Assembly: GCA_013141125.1 (NCBI GenBank)
Contig: JABFRO010000001.1
Location: 682,001-746,000 of the forward strand
DNA from: Methylophilaceae bacterium
GTDB taxonomy: Bacteria > Pseudomonadota > Gammaproteobacteria > Burkholderiales > Methylophilaceae
Length of the DNA stretch: 64,000 nt
Direction of reading: 5' to 3'
The translations under genes were made by a program, and so were the position numbers. Of the stretch, positions 1 through 8,237 are shown one piece after another; position 1 is the first letter of the stretch; each line of letters begins with the position of its first letter. The notes under the pieces are model-generated. The model had not been told where the DNA came from. It made no database searches and was given only the letters and a program-made list of their open reading frames with translations.

Positions 1-1287
1 CTTGACTATTTGCGCCGAGGCCGCGCCTTCGCCATCATGCCATAACACGGCTTCCAGCAGATTGCGCGCGCGGCCATCGTGCAAAAATCCGGCGCGCGGT
101 TCGATTTTTTGCGCGAGGCCTATGCCCCATAATGGCGGTGTGCGCCATTCACGGCCCGTTGCCTGAAAATCAGGTCTGTGATCGGCCAATGCTGCGCCCA
201 TATCATGCAATAGCAAGTCGGTATAAGGATGTATGGTTCGCCGAGACATGGCGGGCAAAGCAGAAAATTCGCCGGTTTTCAGCTCAGGTACATGGCAGGC
301 TGCGCATTGCGCCTGTTTGAACAACTTGGCACCGCGTTGCACTTCCAAATTGTCGGTATTACGCTGGCGCGGTGCAGCCAATGCCAGATGATAAAACTCG
401 GTGGCTTGCAGTTGCCCGACATTCAATTCCGGCTTGCCAGCGGAAGGTGAGAGCTGGCACGCCTTCTGCACTGGTGTGCAGTTTTCCTGTGTGAATAAGG
501 TAGAAGTGATACCCATATCGCCGATAAAAGCTCCGGCGATCTGCTGGCGCAAATTGGGCATATTGGCTTTCCAGCCGAAACGTCCGAGCACGGTTTTTTG
601 CTGTTCCACATCCCACACCCGGTTCACCCTGCCCTTGATGCCATGGGATTTTTTTGCTTCGGCCAATGCCACAATGCTGGCTTCCGGCACGGCTTGCAAC
701 AGCCCCAGGCCGAAAATGGGCGGGGCGATGCGCGGCGAAATCTGCATATAGGCCGGGAATTCCCCATACGCCAGATCGACGAAACTCAGGCTGGGTTTAC
801 GTAGCGACACCTGCTCGCCGCCTGTGAGCCGGAGGATTTTCTCGCTGTAACGCACTTCTGCCCTGCCCTCACCGAGTACGCCGGGCACACCGTTTTCGTT
901 CAGCTGCCCGCCATAGGCCGGATGCGATTTTGGCTCGCCAAGTGCTTCGCTGCCGGGAATACTCAAGCGCACCAACATACTGCGCATCGGTTCCTGCGGT
1001 GTGGCGGGAGAAAACCCGCGCCCGTTTCCGGCATGGCAAGCAATGCAGGAAATACGGTTATACAACGGCCCCAGTCCGGCAATTTCAGGGTTCTCGCTGG
1101 GCGGAATCACCCAGATTTGCCGCACCAGCCCACGTCCCTTGAAAAACTGCAAACGCTCGGTTTCCGCCAAGCCGGAGATGGGCTGGGCGTAAGCATCGCG
1201 CGTGGCATCACGGGTGGTGACATCTGCTTCATCTGCGGCAACGTTTAGACTCAATAACAACACTACAAGTAATAACAGCAGCTTCAT
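1..1287 (-). CDS. Di-heme oxidoreductase (DUF1111/DHOR family), C-terminus cut by window edge
   Basis: Secreted di-heme c-type cytochrome of the so-called thiol oxidoreductase (DHOR, DUF1111) family, distantly related to MauG/cytochrome c peroxidases. The ATG at 1287 overlaps the stop of the upstream SBP gene by one base. The frame stays open to base 1 (429 codons) with two heme motifs, CIACH at residues 81-85 and CAACH at 328-332. The N-terminus is a leucine-rich Sec signal (MKLLLLLVVLLL, cleavage near AADE). Comparison with the 443-residue paralogue at 5361-6692 suggests only about 15-20 residues are missing to the left. It is the last visible gene of the TBDR-SBP-DHOR series. Likely periplasmic and redox-active; the substrate is unknown. 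The apparent gap in long ORFs here is only a window-edge effect, as both heme motifs are in one frame. Confidence 0.88.
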   Translation of the reverse strand, partial: MKLLLLLVVLLLSLNVAADEADVTTRDATRDAYAQPISGLAETERLQFFKGRGLVRQIWVIPPSENPEIAGLGPLYNRISCIACHAGNGRGFSPATPQEPMRSMLVRLSIPGSEALGEPKSHPAYGGQLNENGVPGVLGEGRAEVRYSEKILRLTGGEQVSLRKPSLSFVDLAYGEFPAYMQISPRIAPPIFGLGLLQAVPEASIVALAEAKKSHGIKGRVNRVWDVEQQKTVLGRFGWKANMPNLRQQIAGAFIGDMGITSTLFTQENCTPVQKACQLSPSAGKPELNVGQLQATEFYHLALAAPRQRNTDNLEVQRGAKLFKQAQCAACHVPELKTGEFSALPAMSRRTIHPYTDLLLHDMGAALADHRPDFQATGREWRTPPLWGIGLAQKIEPRAGFLHDGRARNLLEAVLWHDGEGAASAQIVK

Positions 1288-2561
1288 TACTTGCCTCCCA
1301 GAACTACCTGCGCCAACTGCGTAGCCAGCGCATAATGCCGGGTGATTTCCGCATCCCACTGTAGTTCCAATTTATCGGTATTGCCATCGCGTTTGATGAA
1401 GGCTTGTTGCAGTGCGGCATCGTTGGCCTGCTCTGTCGTTAATGGTAGCCAGTTGGCATGACGGCGGGCTTTCGCCAAACGAGCATCCTTGGGCGCATGT
1501 TGTTCGGCCTGATGGATCGCCGCCCACATGGTTTTCAAGGCCGCATGTTGCCGTGTAATCAAGGCATCAAACACGGCAGCTACCAGCTCTTGCCGCGCCA
1601 GACCGGAAGCCACGTCATAATCATAGGAGGCGCGTTGTGCGGAGGCAAACGGGTCAAAATAATCAGCGGGTTTACTGGCATAAACCGCTGGTCGTACCGG
1701 CAGTTTGCGGATGTCAGTATGAAACAGCAGCTTTTGCCCGGCTTCCGACAAGACAAAACTGGCAAAGGCTTTGGCACCATCAAGATGCGTGGCTTCGCGA
1801 AAGATCCCCACATGCGCCGGAGAATAACCAACCTTTTCAGGATAAGTGAAACGCAAGGGCTTGCCGTTGGCCATTGCGGATACAGCGAAAAAATCTATGG
1901 TCGCACCCACGGCAAAACGTCCGCTGCCTACATCGTCCGAGATAAAAGTGGCTCCGGCACCGGCCAGACTGGCATTGGCGGCTATTTGCGATAGCACGCT
2001 CCAGCCCTGCTCCCAGCCATAACCCTGCAACAAGGTATCTATCAGCATGGGCGCATAGCCAACTTTGGACGGAATCGGCAACACCACATGACCGCTATAA
2101 GCAGGCGCTGTCAATGATTTCCAGTCGGTTGGAACAGGCAAGCCCAGCTTTTGCAGTTCGGCAGGATGATAAGCCATGCCAAAGCCCGCCGTTTCGGTGG
2201 CGACATAAAAGCCATCCGCGTCGGAAATCTGAAAGCCGCCTATTTTTTTCGGCAAACCATTCAGATCAATATCCAGCTTGCGCAACGCACCTTCCTTGGC
2301 CAGCACGGCAAAATTGCGTTGTGCCGGAGTCCAGTAAACATCGACCGGACTATGCGTTTGGTGCAGATAATTCATGGCATCGCGCGATTGCCGCCACAGA
2401 ATTTCCAGCCGATACTCCGGATAGGCCTGCTCGAACGCCGCCTCGAACTGGGTGACCACTTCCTGCGGATAACTGGTCAGCACCACAACTTTTTCAGCGG
2501 CGACGGCCAGTTGCGATAGCAGCAAAAGACCTGTACTTATCATCCATAACTTTAGCTTCAT
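1287..2561 (-). CDS. ABC-type periplasmic solute-binding protein, family 1
   Basis: A 424-residue extracellular solute-binding protein of the Fe3+/thiamine-like class. It has a Sec signal peptide (residues 1-22, ending LAVAA), followed by the typical opening VVVLTSYPQEVV. It is a paralogue of the protein at 6689-8104: both carry a GYGWEQGW/TFGWEQGW segment, a DVGSG/EVSSG segment and an LPVRP(A/V)VYA motif. No permease or ATPase gene adjoins it, which is unusual for an ABC binding protein. It may feed ModBC or another importer, or act with the TonB receptor just upstream (33 bp gap) and the di-heme protein downstream (1 bp overlap). The ligand cannot be read from sequence; a metal or metal complex is the contextual guess. 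Confidence 0.85.
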   Translation of the reverse strand: MKLKLWMISTGLLLLSQLAVAAEKVVVLTSYPQEVVTQFEAAFEQAYPEYRLEILWRQSRDAMNYLHQTHSPVDVYWTPAQRNFAVLAKEGALRKLDIDLNGLPKKIGGFQISDADGFYVATETAGFGMAYHPAELQKLGLPVPTDWKSLTAPAYSGHVVLPIPSKVGYAPMLIDTLLQGYGWEQGWSVLSQIAANASLAGAGATFISDDVGSGRFAVGATIDFFAVSAMANGKPLRFTYPEKVGYSPAHVGIFREATHLDGAKAFASFVLSEAGQKLLFHTDIRKLPVRPAVYASKPADYFDPFASAQRASYDYDVASGLARQELVAAVFDALITRQHAALKTMWAAIHQAEQHAPKDARLAKARRHANWLPLTTEQANDAALQQAFIKRDGNTDKLELQWDAEITRHYALATQLAQVVLGGK

Positions 2562-2594
2562 TGTTTTAATCCTTGAATTTTATATAAAATATTT

Positions 2595-4607
2595 TTAAAA
2601 CTTCCAAGTCCCGTTAATGAAGAAATTGCGCCCTTCCAAGGGGTAGCCTTCGCTGGTCGCATAGTTCTTGTCCAGCAGATTGTTGACACCAAATTCACCT
2701 GACCAAGCATCGTTAACTTTGTACATGGCCTTGAGATTCGCCAGGCCAAAACCACCGGCAACACGCGTGGCATCTGAGGCACTACAACGCCATGAATTCA
2801 CTTCCACACTGCCCAGCACAGTCAAAGGGCCGTAGACTTGCCACTTGGCATAGGAGAACAACTTATGGCGCGGCACATCGGTGAGGCGGATAGTGGGATT
2901 GGTTTCATTGACGCGATCCAGCCAGGTGTAATTGACCCCAATTTCCAGCGTATCCAGCGGGTTGGCGGTCACGCCAAACTCCAGCCCCTTGGTGGTCACA
3001 TTGCCTATATTCTGCATCTGCGTGCAGGTGGTGGCAGTGGCACCACACTGATTCTTGGGCAAAATGTTCACCGACTGGATCATGTCCTGCACGTCATAAT
3101 AGAAAAACGCGCCTTCCACCCGCACTTTGGGGTCGATGAGGCCGGAAGCACCAATCTCAAAGTTGGTGGAGCTTTCCGCCTGTAAACCGGCATTGGGAAT
3201 GGCCGTGCCCAAACGGTAGGAGTATCTGTCCTTGATGGTCGGGAAGCGGCTTTTGCGTGAAATAGTCGCATGAATTTCATCGCTGGCAGAGGCATGATAA
3301 AACAAGCCGATTTGCGGATTCCACGCATCGGTTTCATCTTTTTGGAAATTGACCAGTTTACCGGCCACCAAATTCTGCGCCTCACGGGTGCCGCGTTCAT
3401 CGCGGCTCACGCCGAACACCAAATCAAACTTCTCGCCCAGGCGCTGCGTATCTTCCAGCGCGAATGAAGTGGTTCTATCCTTGAAGCGCTGGATGGGATT
3501 ACCGCGATTATGCTCACGGTGCACATCATCCTTGAGATGCATGGCCAGTTTCAGGGTATTGGATTCATACAGCTTGGTGCCAAATTCGGCACTGGCACCA
3601 TAGCTATAATCGTCATACCAGCTCTGATAAAACGGGGTGGCTTTAAGCACGCGATAAGTGCCATTGGAATAATTCGCGATCGAGTTCTGGAATTTGTCGT
3701 AATAAACGCGAAACTTGATATAGCTATCCTCGCCCAGACGGGTGCGCGAGAGCAGATACAGGCTCTCCTTGTCCCAATACGGCCACTGCCAAAAGCGTAC
3801 ATTATTAGTGCTGGCGACATCCTTACCCGCATAAACCGGCGTGCCTTTTTCGCCCTGCTGGTTGATATAGTTCACCGTGTATTCATCGCCCTCACGCGGT
3901 GTCCAGCCCAACTTCAAGTTGATTTTCTTGTCATTGTTATAGGAATTGCCCCGGTCACCACCATCTTCATATTTGGTCGCCTTGAAATCCTCCGAGAGCC
4001 GAAACTGATCCTTGTTCAGATAAGAGGCGCTGGCCTGCCAATACCAGCTTCCATAATTGCCACCGGCATTGGCATCGGTATGCAGGCCGTTATAACCAAA
4101 TTGGTTGTTCAAATAAAGGCCTAGCGTGACATCGCCTTCCAGCTGTTTGGTCGGCTTGCGGCTAATCAGATTTATTGCCCCGCCCAGCGCATTCGGGCCA
4201 TACAACACGGAACTGAAACTTTTTGAAACATCAATCCCGGACAAATCAAACGTATTGAAACGCCCCAGATCCACATAGCCATCATACGATACATACACCG
4301 GAATGCCATCCACAAACACTGGCACCTGGCGCAGATCAAAACCGCGCAGGGTCAGCATCTGCTCATTGCGCGCACCGCCTTCGGTCAGTGTCACACCGGG
4401 CATGATGTTGAGTGCTTTGCCTACTGTCTCGCGGTTGAATAAACGCAATTCCTCCTGGTCTATGGTTTTTACCGCCCCGGTTAACGGATCAAGACCAGAG
4501 GCTGTGACCTGAATCTCACCCAATTGAAACGGCTCGGCTGCTGCCGATGTTGCACAGATACAGGCACAGGCCAGCCACAACGGTTTAAATCTAAAACGCT
4601 TTTTCAT
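2595..4607 (-). CDS. TonB-dependent outer-membrane receptor
   Basis: A 670-residue TBDR: signal peptide (1-24, ending TSAAAEP), plug domain with the usual core (VYGPNALGGAINLISRKP near residue 140) and a C-terminal 22-strand barrel ending in the aromatic residue (GTWKF). A strong ribosome site (GGGAG) lies before the ATG at 4607. A TonB gene ends 24 bp upstream and an SBP starts 33 bp downstream. It is expected to import a scarce substrate across the outer membrane using TonB energy. The family includes siderophore, cobalamin, copper and other metal-complex receptors. The probable shared transcript with the ModE-box-controlled receptor at 8238-10463 points to molybdenum, but this is inferred. 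Confidence 0.92.
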   Translation of the reverse strand: MKKRFRFKPLWLACACICATSAAAEPFQLGEIQVTASGLDPLTGAVKTIDQEELRLFNRETVGKALNIMPGVTLTEGGARNEQMLTLRGFDLRQVPVFVDGIPVYVSYDGYVDLGRFNTFDLSGIDVSKSFSSVLYGPNALGGAINLISRKPTKQLEGDVTLGLYLNNQFGYNGLHTDANAGGNYGSWYWQASASYLNKDQFRLSEDFKATKYEDGGDRGNSYNNDKKINLKLGWTPREGDEYTVNYINQQGEKGTPVYAGKDVASTNNVRFWQWPYWDKESLYLLSRTRLGEDSYIKFRVYYDKFQNSIANYSNGTYRVLKATPFYQSWYDDYSYGASAEFGTKLYESNTLKLAMHLKDDVHREHNRGNPIQRFKDRTTSFALEDTQRLGEKFDLVFGVSRDERGTREAQNLVAGKLVNFQKDETDAWNPQIGLFYHASASDEIHATISRKSRFPTIKDRYSYRLGTAIPNAGLQAESSTNFEIGASGLIDPKVRVEGAFFYYDVQDMIQSVNILPKNQCGATATTCTQMQNIGNVTTKGLEFGVTANPLDTLEIGVNYTWLDRVNETNPTIRLTDVPRHKLFSYAKWQVYGPLTVLGSVEVNSWRCSASDATRVAGGFGLANLKAMYKVNDAWSGEFGVNNLLDKNYATSEGYPLEGRNFFINGTWKF

Positions 4608-4631
4608 TTTAAAACTCCCTTTTAAAAAAAA

Positions 4632-5324
4632 TTATTTTCGTAAAGTAAAATTGATAGGCACTACTACCCAGGCGGCAACCGGCCTGCCATCCTGCCGTCC
4701 GGGGATAAATTTCCAGCGTTCCACCACCGCCAGCGACACTTGATCCAGACGCGAAAAACCGCTGCTGCGATGCAAGGTGATTTCATCCGGCTGACCTGCT
4801 TCAGTCACATGCACACGCAGCAAAACTTTACCTTCCTCTTTGTTGGCACGCGATTCTCCCGGGTATTCAGGTGCCGGATTGGACAGGTAATCTGCATTGA
4901 ATTGGGGCGAAGCCACTAAGCCAGGAGGCGCGGATGAAGCGACCTGTGCCGGTGTGGATAAGCTAGCTTCCGCAACAGGAACCGCACTTGCCTGCTCGAT
5001 AGCCGGGGTTTGAGGCTGGTCTGCCGTCGCCGCTGGCATGGTAAAAGTTTCAGCGGCTACGGCTGTCTTGATTTGCGCAGATGCATGGCTTTTGCGTGGC
5101 TGCGCTTTGGCCTGCAATGGTTTTTGCACAAGCTCAGGTTTGCTCTGCGCCGTAGGCGTAGGCGCAGCCTGCTTTGCTGCAAGCACTATTCTTAACATCT
5201 GTGGCAGTTCAATCACCGGTTTTGGTGCCAGCACACGGCTCAGCAGCATGGCCGCCGCGCCGTGAAACAGGATGGCCAAAAACAGCGACAGCATGAAGCG
5301 CCGGTTTTCATCATGTCGCCACAT
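4632..5324 (-). CDS. tonB: Energy transducer TonB
   Basis: A 230-residue TonB protein: one N-terminal membrane anchor (about residues 11-30), an Ala/Pro/Lys-rich periplasmic linker (about 35-140), and a C-terminal TonB domain (about 145-230) with YPGESRANKEEGKVLLRV and an RWKFIPGRQDG motif. The start at 5324 has AAGGA 8 nt upstream. It couples the inner-membrane proton gradient (through ExbB/ExbD, not in this window) to the receptors on either side. A dedicated tonB sandwiched between two receptor modules suggests a self-contained uptake locus. The downstream receptor gene follows after 24 bp. Confidence 0.92.
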   Translation of the reverse strand: MWRHDENRRFMLSLFLAILFHGAAAMLLSRVLAPKPVIELPQMLRIVLAAKQAAPTPTAQSKPELVQKPLQAKAQPRKSHASAQIKTAVAAETFTMPAATADQPQTPAIEQASAVPVAEASLSTPAQVASSAPPGLVASPQFNADYLSNPAPEYPGESRANKEEGKVLLRVHVTEAGQPDEITLHRSSGFSRLDQVSLAVVERWKFIPGRQDGRPVAAWVVVPINFTLRK

Positions 5325-5360
5325 CAGGCCATTCCTTAACTACTGTTGGCAGTGCCATGT

Positions 5361-6692
5361 TTACAAGGATTGCAGAAAAGCCAGCAGGCTTTCCCGGTCG
5401 GCCTTGGGTAAGCTGGTGTAACGATCTTTCGCGCCATGGGCTTCGCCGCCATGCCAAAGCACGGCTTCTTCCAGATTGCGCGCACGGCCGTCATGCAGGT
5501 ATTGACTATGGCCATTGACCACCGGCACCAAACCTATGCCCCACAACGGCGGTGTGCGCCACTGGCTGCCGCTGGCGCGGAAATCGGGACGGTTATCGGC
5601 CAATCCCTTGCCCATGTCATGCAGCAATAAATCGCTGTAGGGCGCAATGGTTTGTGCAGGTAGCGTGGCCGGATAACGCGCATGGGCGGCGGTTTTGAGT
5701 TGTGGCCTGTGGCAGGCTGCACAGCCGCTGGCGGCAAATAACTGCTCGCCGCGTTTGACTTGCACATCGTCCACATTGCGCCGTGGTGGCGGTGCCAGAT
5801 GCACAGCGAAGAAATCCAGATCATTCAGACGTTCGCCGGAAAACTCAGGCTGGCTTTTGCTCTTGCTGGCAGCGCGGCAGGCATGTTGTTGCGGTGCACA
5901 TTGCACATCCGGGAATAAAGGCGTGGTGACCCCCATATCGCCGAGAAAGGCTTCCGCCATTTGCTGACGCAGATTGGGGCTATTGGCTTTCCAACCAAAA
6001 CGCCCGGCAACTTCCTGCTGTTCAAGCACATCCCACACGCGATTGAGGCTACCATGCAGACCCTGTTTTTTCTGTGCATCGGCAAGGCTTTGCAAGGTGC
6101 TCACCGGTACCGCTTCCAGCAAACCCAAACCATAAAACGGCTGGCCTACACGCGGAGAACTCAGCACCCCGTCCAGCGAACCATAAGCCAAATCCACAAA
6201 TTCCAACCTGGGCTGGCGCAATTTCACTACGCCACCATCCGCCAAACGCACGCTGCTTTCCTGCCAGTGGATAGCGGCACGCCCCTCACCGGGAACACCG
6301 GGGATGCCTTCCTCATTCAGTTGCGTGCCGTAAGACGGATGCGGCCTGGGGCTGCCATGCTCGCCCTTGCCCGGCAGGGACAAACGCACCAGCATGGACA
6401 ACATGCGCTCGTCGGCACTATCCGGCGAACGGCCGCGCCCGGCTTTTTGATGGCAGGAGGCACAGGCCAGACGATTGAATAGCGGCCCCAGCCCGGAGAC
6501 ATTGCCACCTTCCGGCGGCACTGCCCAGGATTGCAGAAATTCGGTACGACCACGGGCAAACGTGTCCAGTGCATGCGCATCCAGACCGGAAACCGGTTGC
6601 GAATACGCCTCGCGCGGATAATCCACTGCCGTCGCCTCACTAGAAACAATAGCCAGCCCCAAACATAATCCATAGAAAAATTGCTTTTTCAT
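5361..6692 (-). CDS. Di-heme oxidoreductase (DUF1111/DHOR family)
   Basis: A 443-residue complete paralogue of the gene at 1-1287. It has a Sec signal (ending SSEATA), heme motifs CASCH at 77-81 and CAACH at 324-328, and extra cysteines between them (VQCAPQQHAC) that are absent from a minimal family member. It starts with ATG at 6692, overlapping the stop of the SBP gene by 4 nt (ATGA), so the two are translationally coupled. Family members are periplasmic di-heme enzymes with poorly known substrates. The strict pairing SBP-DHOR, seen twice here, suggests that the heme protein acts on the cargo or ligand handled by the SBP, for example redox release of a metal. That role is inference. Confidence 0.9.
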   Translation of the reverse strand: MKKQFFYGLCLGLAIVSSEATAVDYPREAYSQPVSGLDAHALDTFARGRTEFLQSWAVPPEGGNVSGLGPLFNRLACASCHQKAGRGRSPDSADERMLSMLVRLSLPGKGEHGSPRPHPSYGTQLNEEGIPGVPGEGRAAIHWQESSVRLADGGVVKLRQPRLEFVDLAYGSLDGVLSSPRVGQPFYGLGLLEAVPVSTLQSLADAQKKQGLHGSLNRVWDVLEQQEVAGRFGWKANSPNLRQQMAEAFLGDMGVTTPLFPDVQCAPQQHACRAASKSKSQPEFSGERLNDLDFFAVHLAPPPRRNVDDVQVKRGEQLFAASGCAACHRPQLKTAAHARYPATLPAQTIAPYSDLLLHDMGKGLADNRPDFRASGSQWRTPPLWGIGLVPVVNGHSQYLHDGRARNLEEAVLWHGGEAHGAKDRYTSLPKADRESLLAFLQSL

Positions 6693-8104
6693 GCGCCCAC
6701 CTCGTCCAATAATTTTGCGGCTTGCGCCTGATTGTTGCTGTAAGCCTGTTCCCAGGAGCTGACTAAATCTTTTGCTGCACTCGGCTGCGCGTTATTGTTT
6801 TCTGCTACCGGTGCTGCAACCTGTAATTGATTCTGTACCGGCAAATCTGCAGGCGTAGTGGTGGTTTGCTGCTGTACGCGCGGCGGACGAAAGGCTTTTT
6901 TGATTTCATCACTGCCTGCCAAAGCTTCGTTTATTGGCACCTGCTGCAACAAACTCCGCGCCTTGGCGACTTGCGCGGTATAAAGCGGATGGGCTTTTTT
7001 CTCGGCGATATGCAAACGTGCCCAAAGTCGGGAAAGCTGGGCGTGATCCTTGACCAGTGCGCCAAACAAAGCGCTGACTACGGCGGCCTGACCGGCTCCG
7101 TCACGAGCTTGGTAAGTCAGCTGCCCGGATTTTTGCGCCTCGAAAGGATTGAACTGCGTCTTGCCCAAGGCCGCATAAACCACCGGCCGCACCGGCAAAC
7201 GCGGTAAATCCGTGCGCGGCAACAGTTGTTGCCCTGATGCCGACAATACAAAATTGACAAAGGCGCGCGCGCCTTCCGTATTGGGGCTTTGTTTCAAAAT
7301 GCCGATGTATCCGGCATTGATAATGCCGCCATGTGCCGGATATACACACTCCAGCGGTTGGCGCATACGCTGTTCCGCATTGGGCACAATGTCGATATGC
7401 AGCGCCACGGGGTATTTGCCGCTGCTGACTTCATCCGTCAGCCCTTTGCTCAAAATGACCGCATTGCCGGAAATGGCCGAGAGCAGTGCCCAGCCTTGCT
7501 CCCAGCCAAAAGTTTGCAAAACAACGTCCAGCACCATGTTATTGAAACGCACTTTGACCGGATCGGATAAGGCCACCTTGCCTGCATATTCCGGCTGTGC
7601 CAGCACCGTCCAGTCAGACGGCCAGGGCAATTGCTGTGCGGCAATGGCCTGGCTGTTTACCAAAAAGCTGAACGCGGTAAGCTGGGTGGCGTGATAACTA
7701 TTATCCATCGCCACCAGCGGCAATGTGCCTAGCGTTGGCGGAAGACCATCGTCCAAAGGCGGCAATGGTTGCAGCAAGCCTTCCTTGGCAAGGTCGGCGA
7801 TATGATTATGCGGCGCGGCCTGCCACCACACATCCAGGCTGGCACTATCGCTGCGATGCAGAAATTTCAGCGCGTCCGGCGGCATCATCCACATCAGTTT
7901 GATACGGTAATGCGGCTGCGCTTTCTCGAAGGCTTCTTCCAGTAGTGAAAAAGTATCGTCGTTATGGTTGGTCAAGACCGTCACCGTTTGGCGGGAGGTG
8001 AGCGCCCAGCCTGGCCGCGCCATAACAGCGGCACCCAGCGCTATGCCGGTCAGGAAACGGCGGCGGGAAACGCTGGCAGAGGTGAATTTTGTAGTGGTTT
8101 TCAT
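6689..8104 (-). CDS. Tat-exported ABC-type solute-binding protein, family 1
   Basis: A 471-residue family 1 solute-binding protein. The ATG at 8104 is preferred over the longer frame start at 8173 because GAGGT lies 8-9 nt upstream and the protein then opens with a twin-arginine signal (SRRRFLTG) followed by a hydrophobic stretch ending RPGWA. Tat export implies folding, possibly with a cofactor or ligand, before secretion; the paralogue at 1287-2561 has an ordinary Sec signal instead. About 80 residues at the C-terminus form a Gln/Thr/Pro/Asn-rich tail that the paralogue lacks. Its stop overlaps the di-heme gene by 4 nt. No cognate permease lies nearby. Confidence 0.87.
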   Translation of the reverse strand: MKTTTKFTSASVSRRRFLTGIALGAAVMARPGWALTSRQTVTVLTNHNDDTFSLLEEAFEKAQPHYRIKLMWMMPPDALKFLHRSDSASLDVWWQAAPHNHIADLAKEGLLQPLPPLDDGLPPTLGTLPLVAMDNSYHATQLTAFSFLVNSQAIAAQQLPWPSDWTVLAQPEYAGKVALSDPVKVRFNNMVLDVVLQTFGWEQGWALLSAISGNAVILSKGLTDEVSSGKYPVALHIDIVPNAEQRMRQPLECVYPAHGGIINAGYIGILKQSPNTEGARAFVNFVLSASGQQLLPRTDLPRLPVRPVVYAALGKTQFNPFEAQKSGQLTYQARDGAGQAAVVSALFGALVKDHAQLSRLWARLHIAEKKAHPLYTAQVAKARSLLQQVPINEALAGSDEIKKAFRPPRVQQQTTTTPADLPVQNQLQVAAPVAENNNAQPSAAKDLVSSWEQAYSNNQAQAAKLLDEVGA

Positions 8105-8145
8105 CTGGAATACCTCATAAATAAAATGTGGATTCTTGCAAAGTT

Positions 8146-8231
8146 GTAGGGTGGGCACCGCTTTTGTGTCCACGCGCAGGCAATGGCATGCGGGATTTAA
8201 CGCGTGGGCAAAAGGGCGTTGCCCACCCTAC
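8146..8231. repeat. REP/REPIN-like inverted repeat
   Basis: Nested palindrome between the SBP start and the upstream receptor stop. The outer arms are GTAGGGTGGGCA (8146-8157) and TGCCCACCCTAC (8220-8231), perfect over 12 bp. The inner arms are near 8161-8176 and 8201-8214 (TGTCCACGCG / CGCGTGGGCA). The arm sequence resembles the abundant extragenic REP/MITE family found in many proteobacteria. It may modulate read-through or mRNA stability between the two genes. Confidence 0.75.
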
Positions 8232-8237
8232 GCTGAA

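Noticed and set aside
1-1287. Possible frameshifted pseudogene of the first di-heme oxidoreductase
   Set aside because: Both heme motifs and the start are in one frame and the frame is open to base 1; the gene simply runs out of the window.
3510-4124. 204-codon rightward frame opposite the first TBDR
   Set aside because: Antisense to a clear receptor gene; composition is that of a shadow frame.
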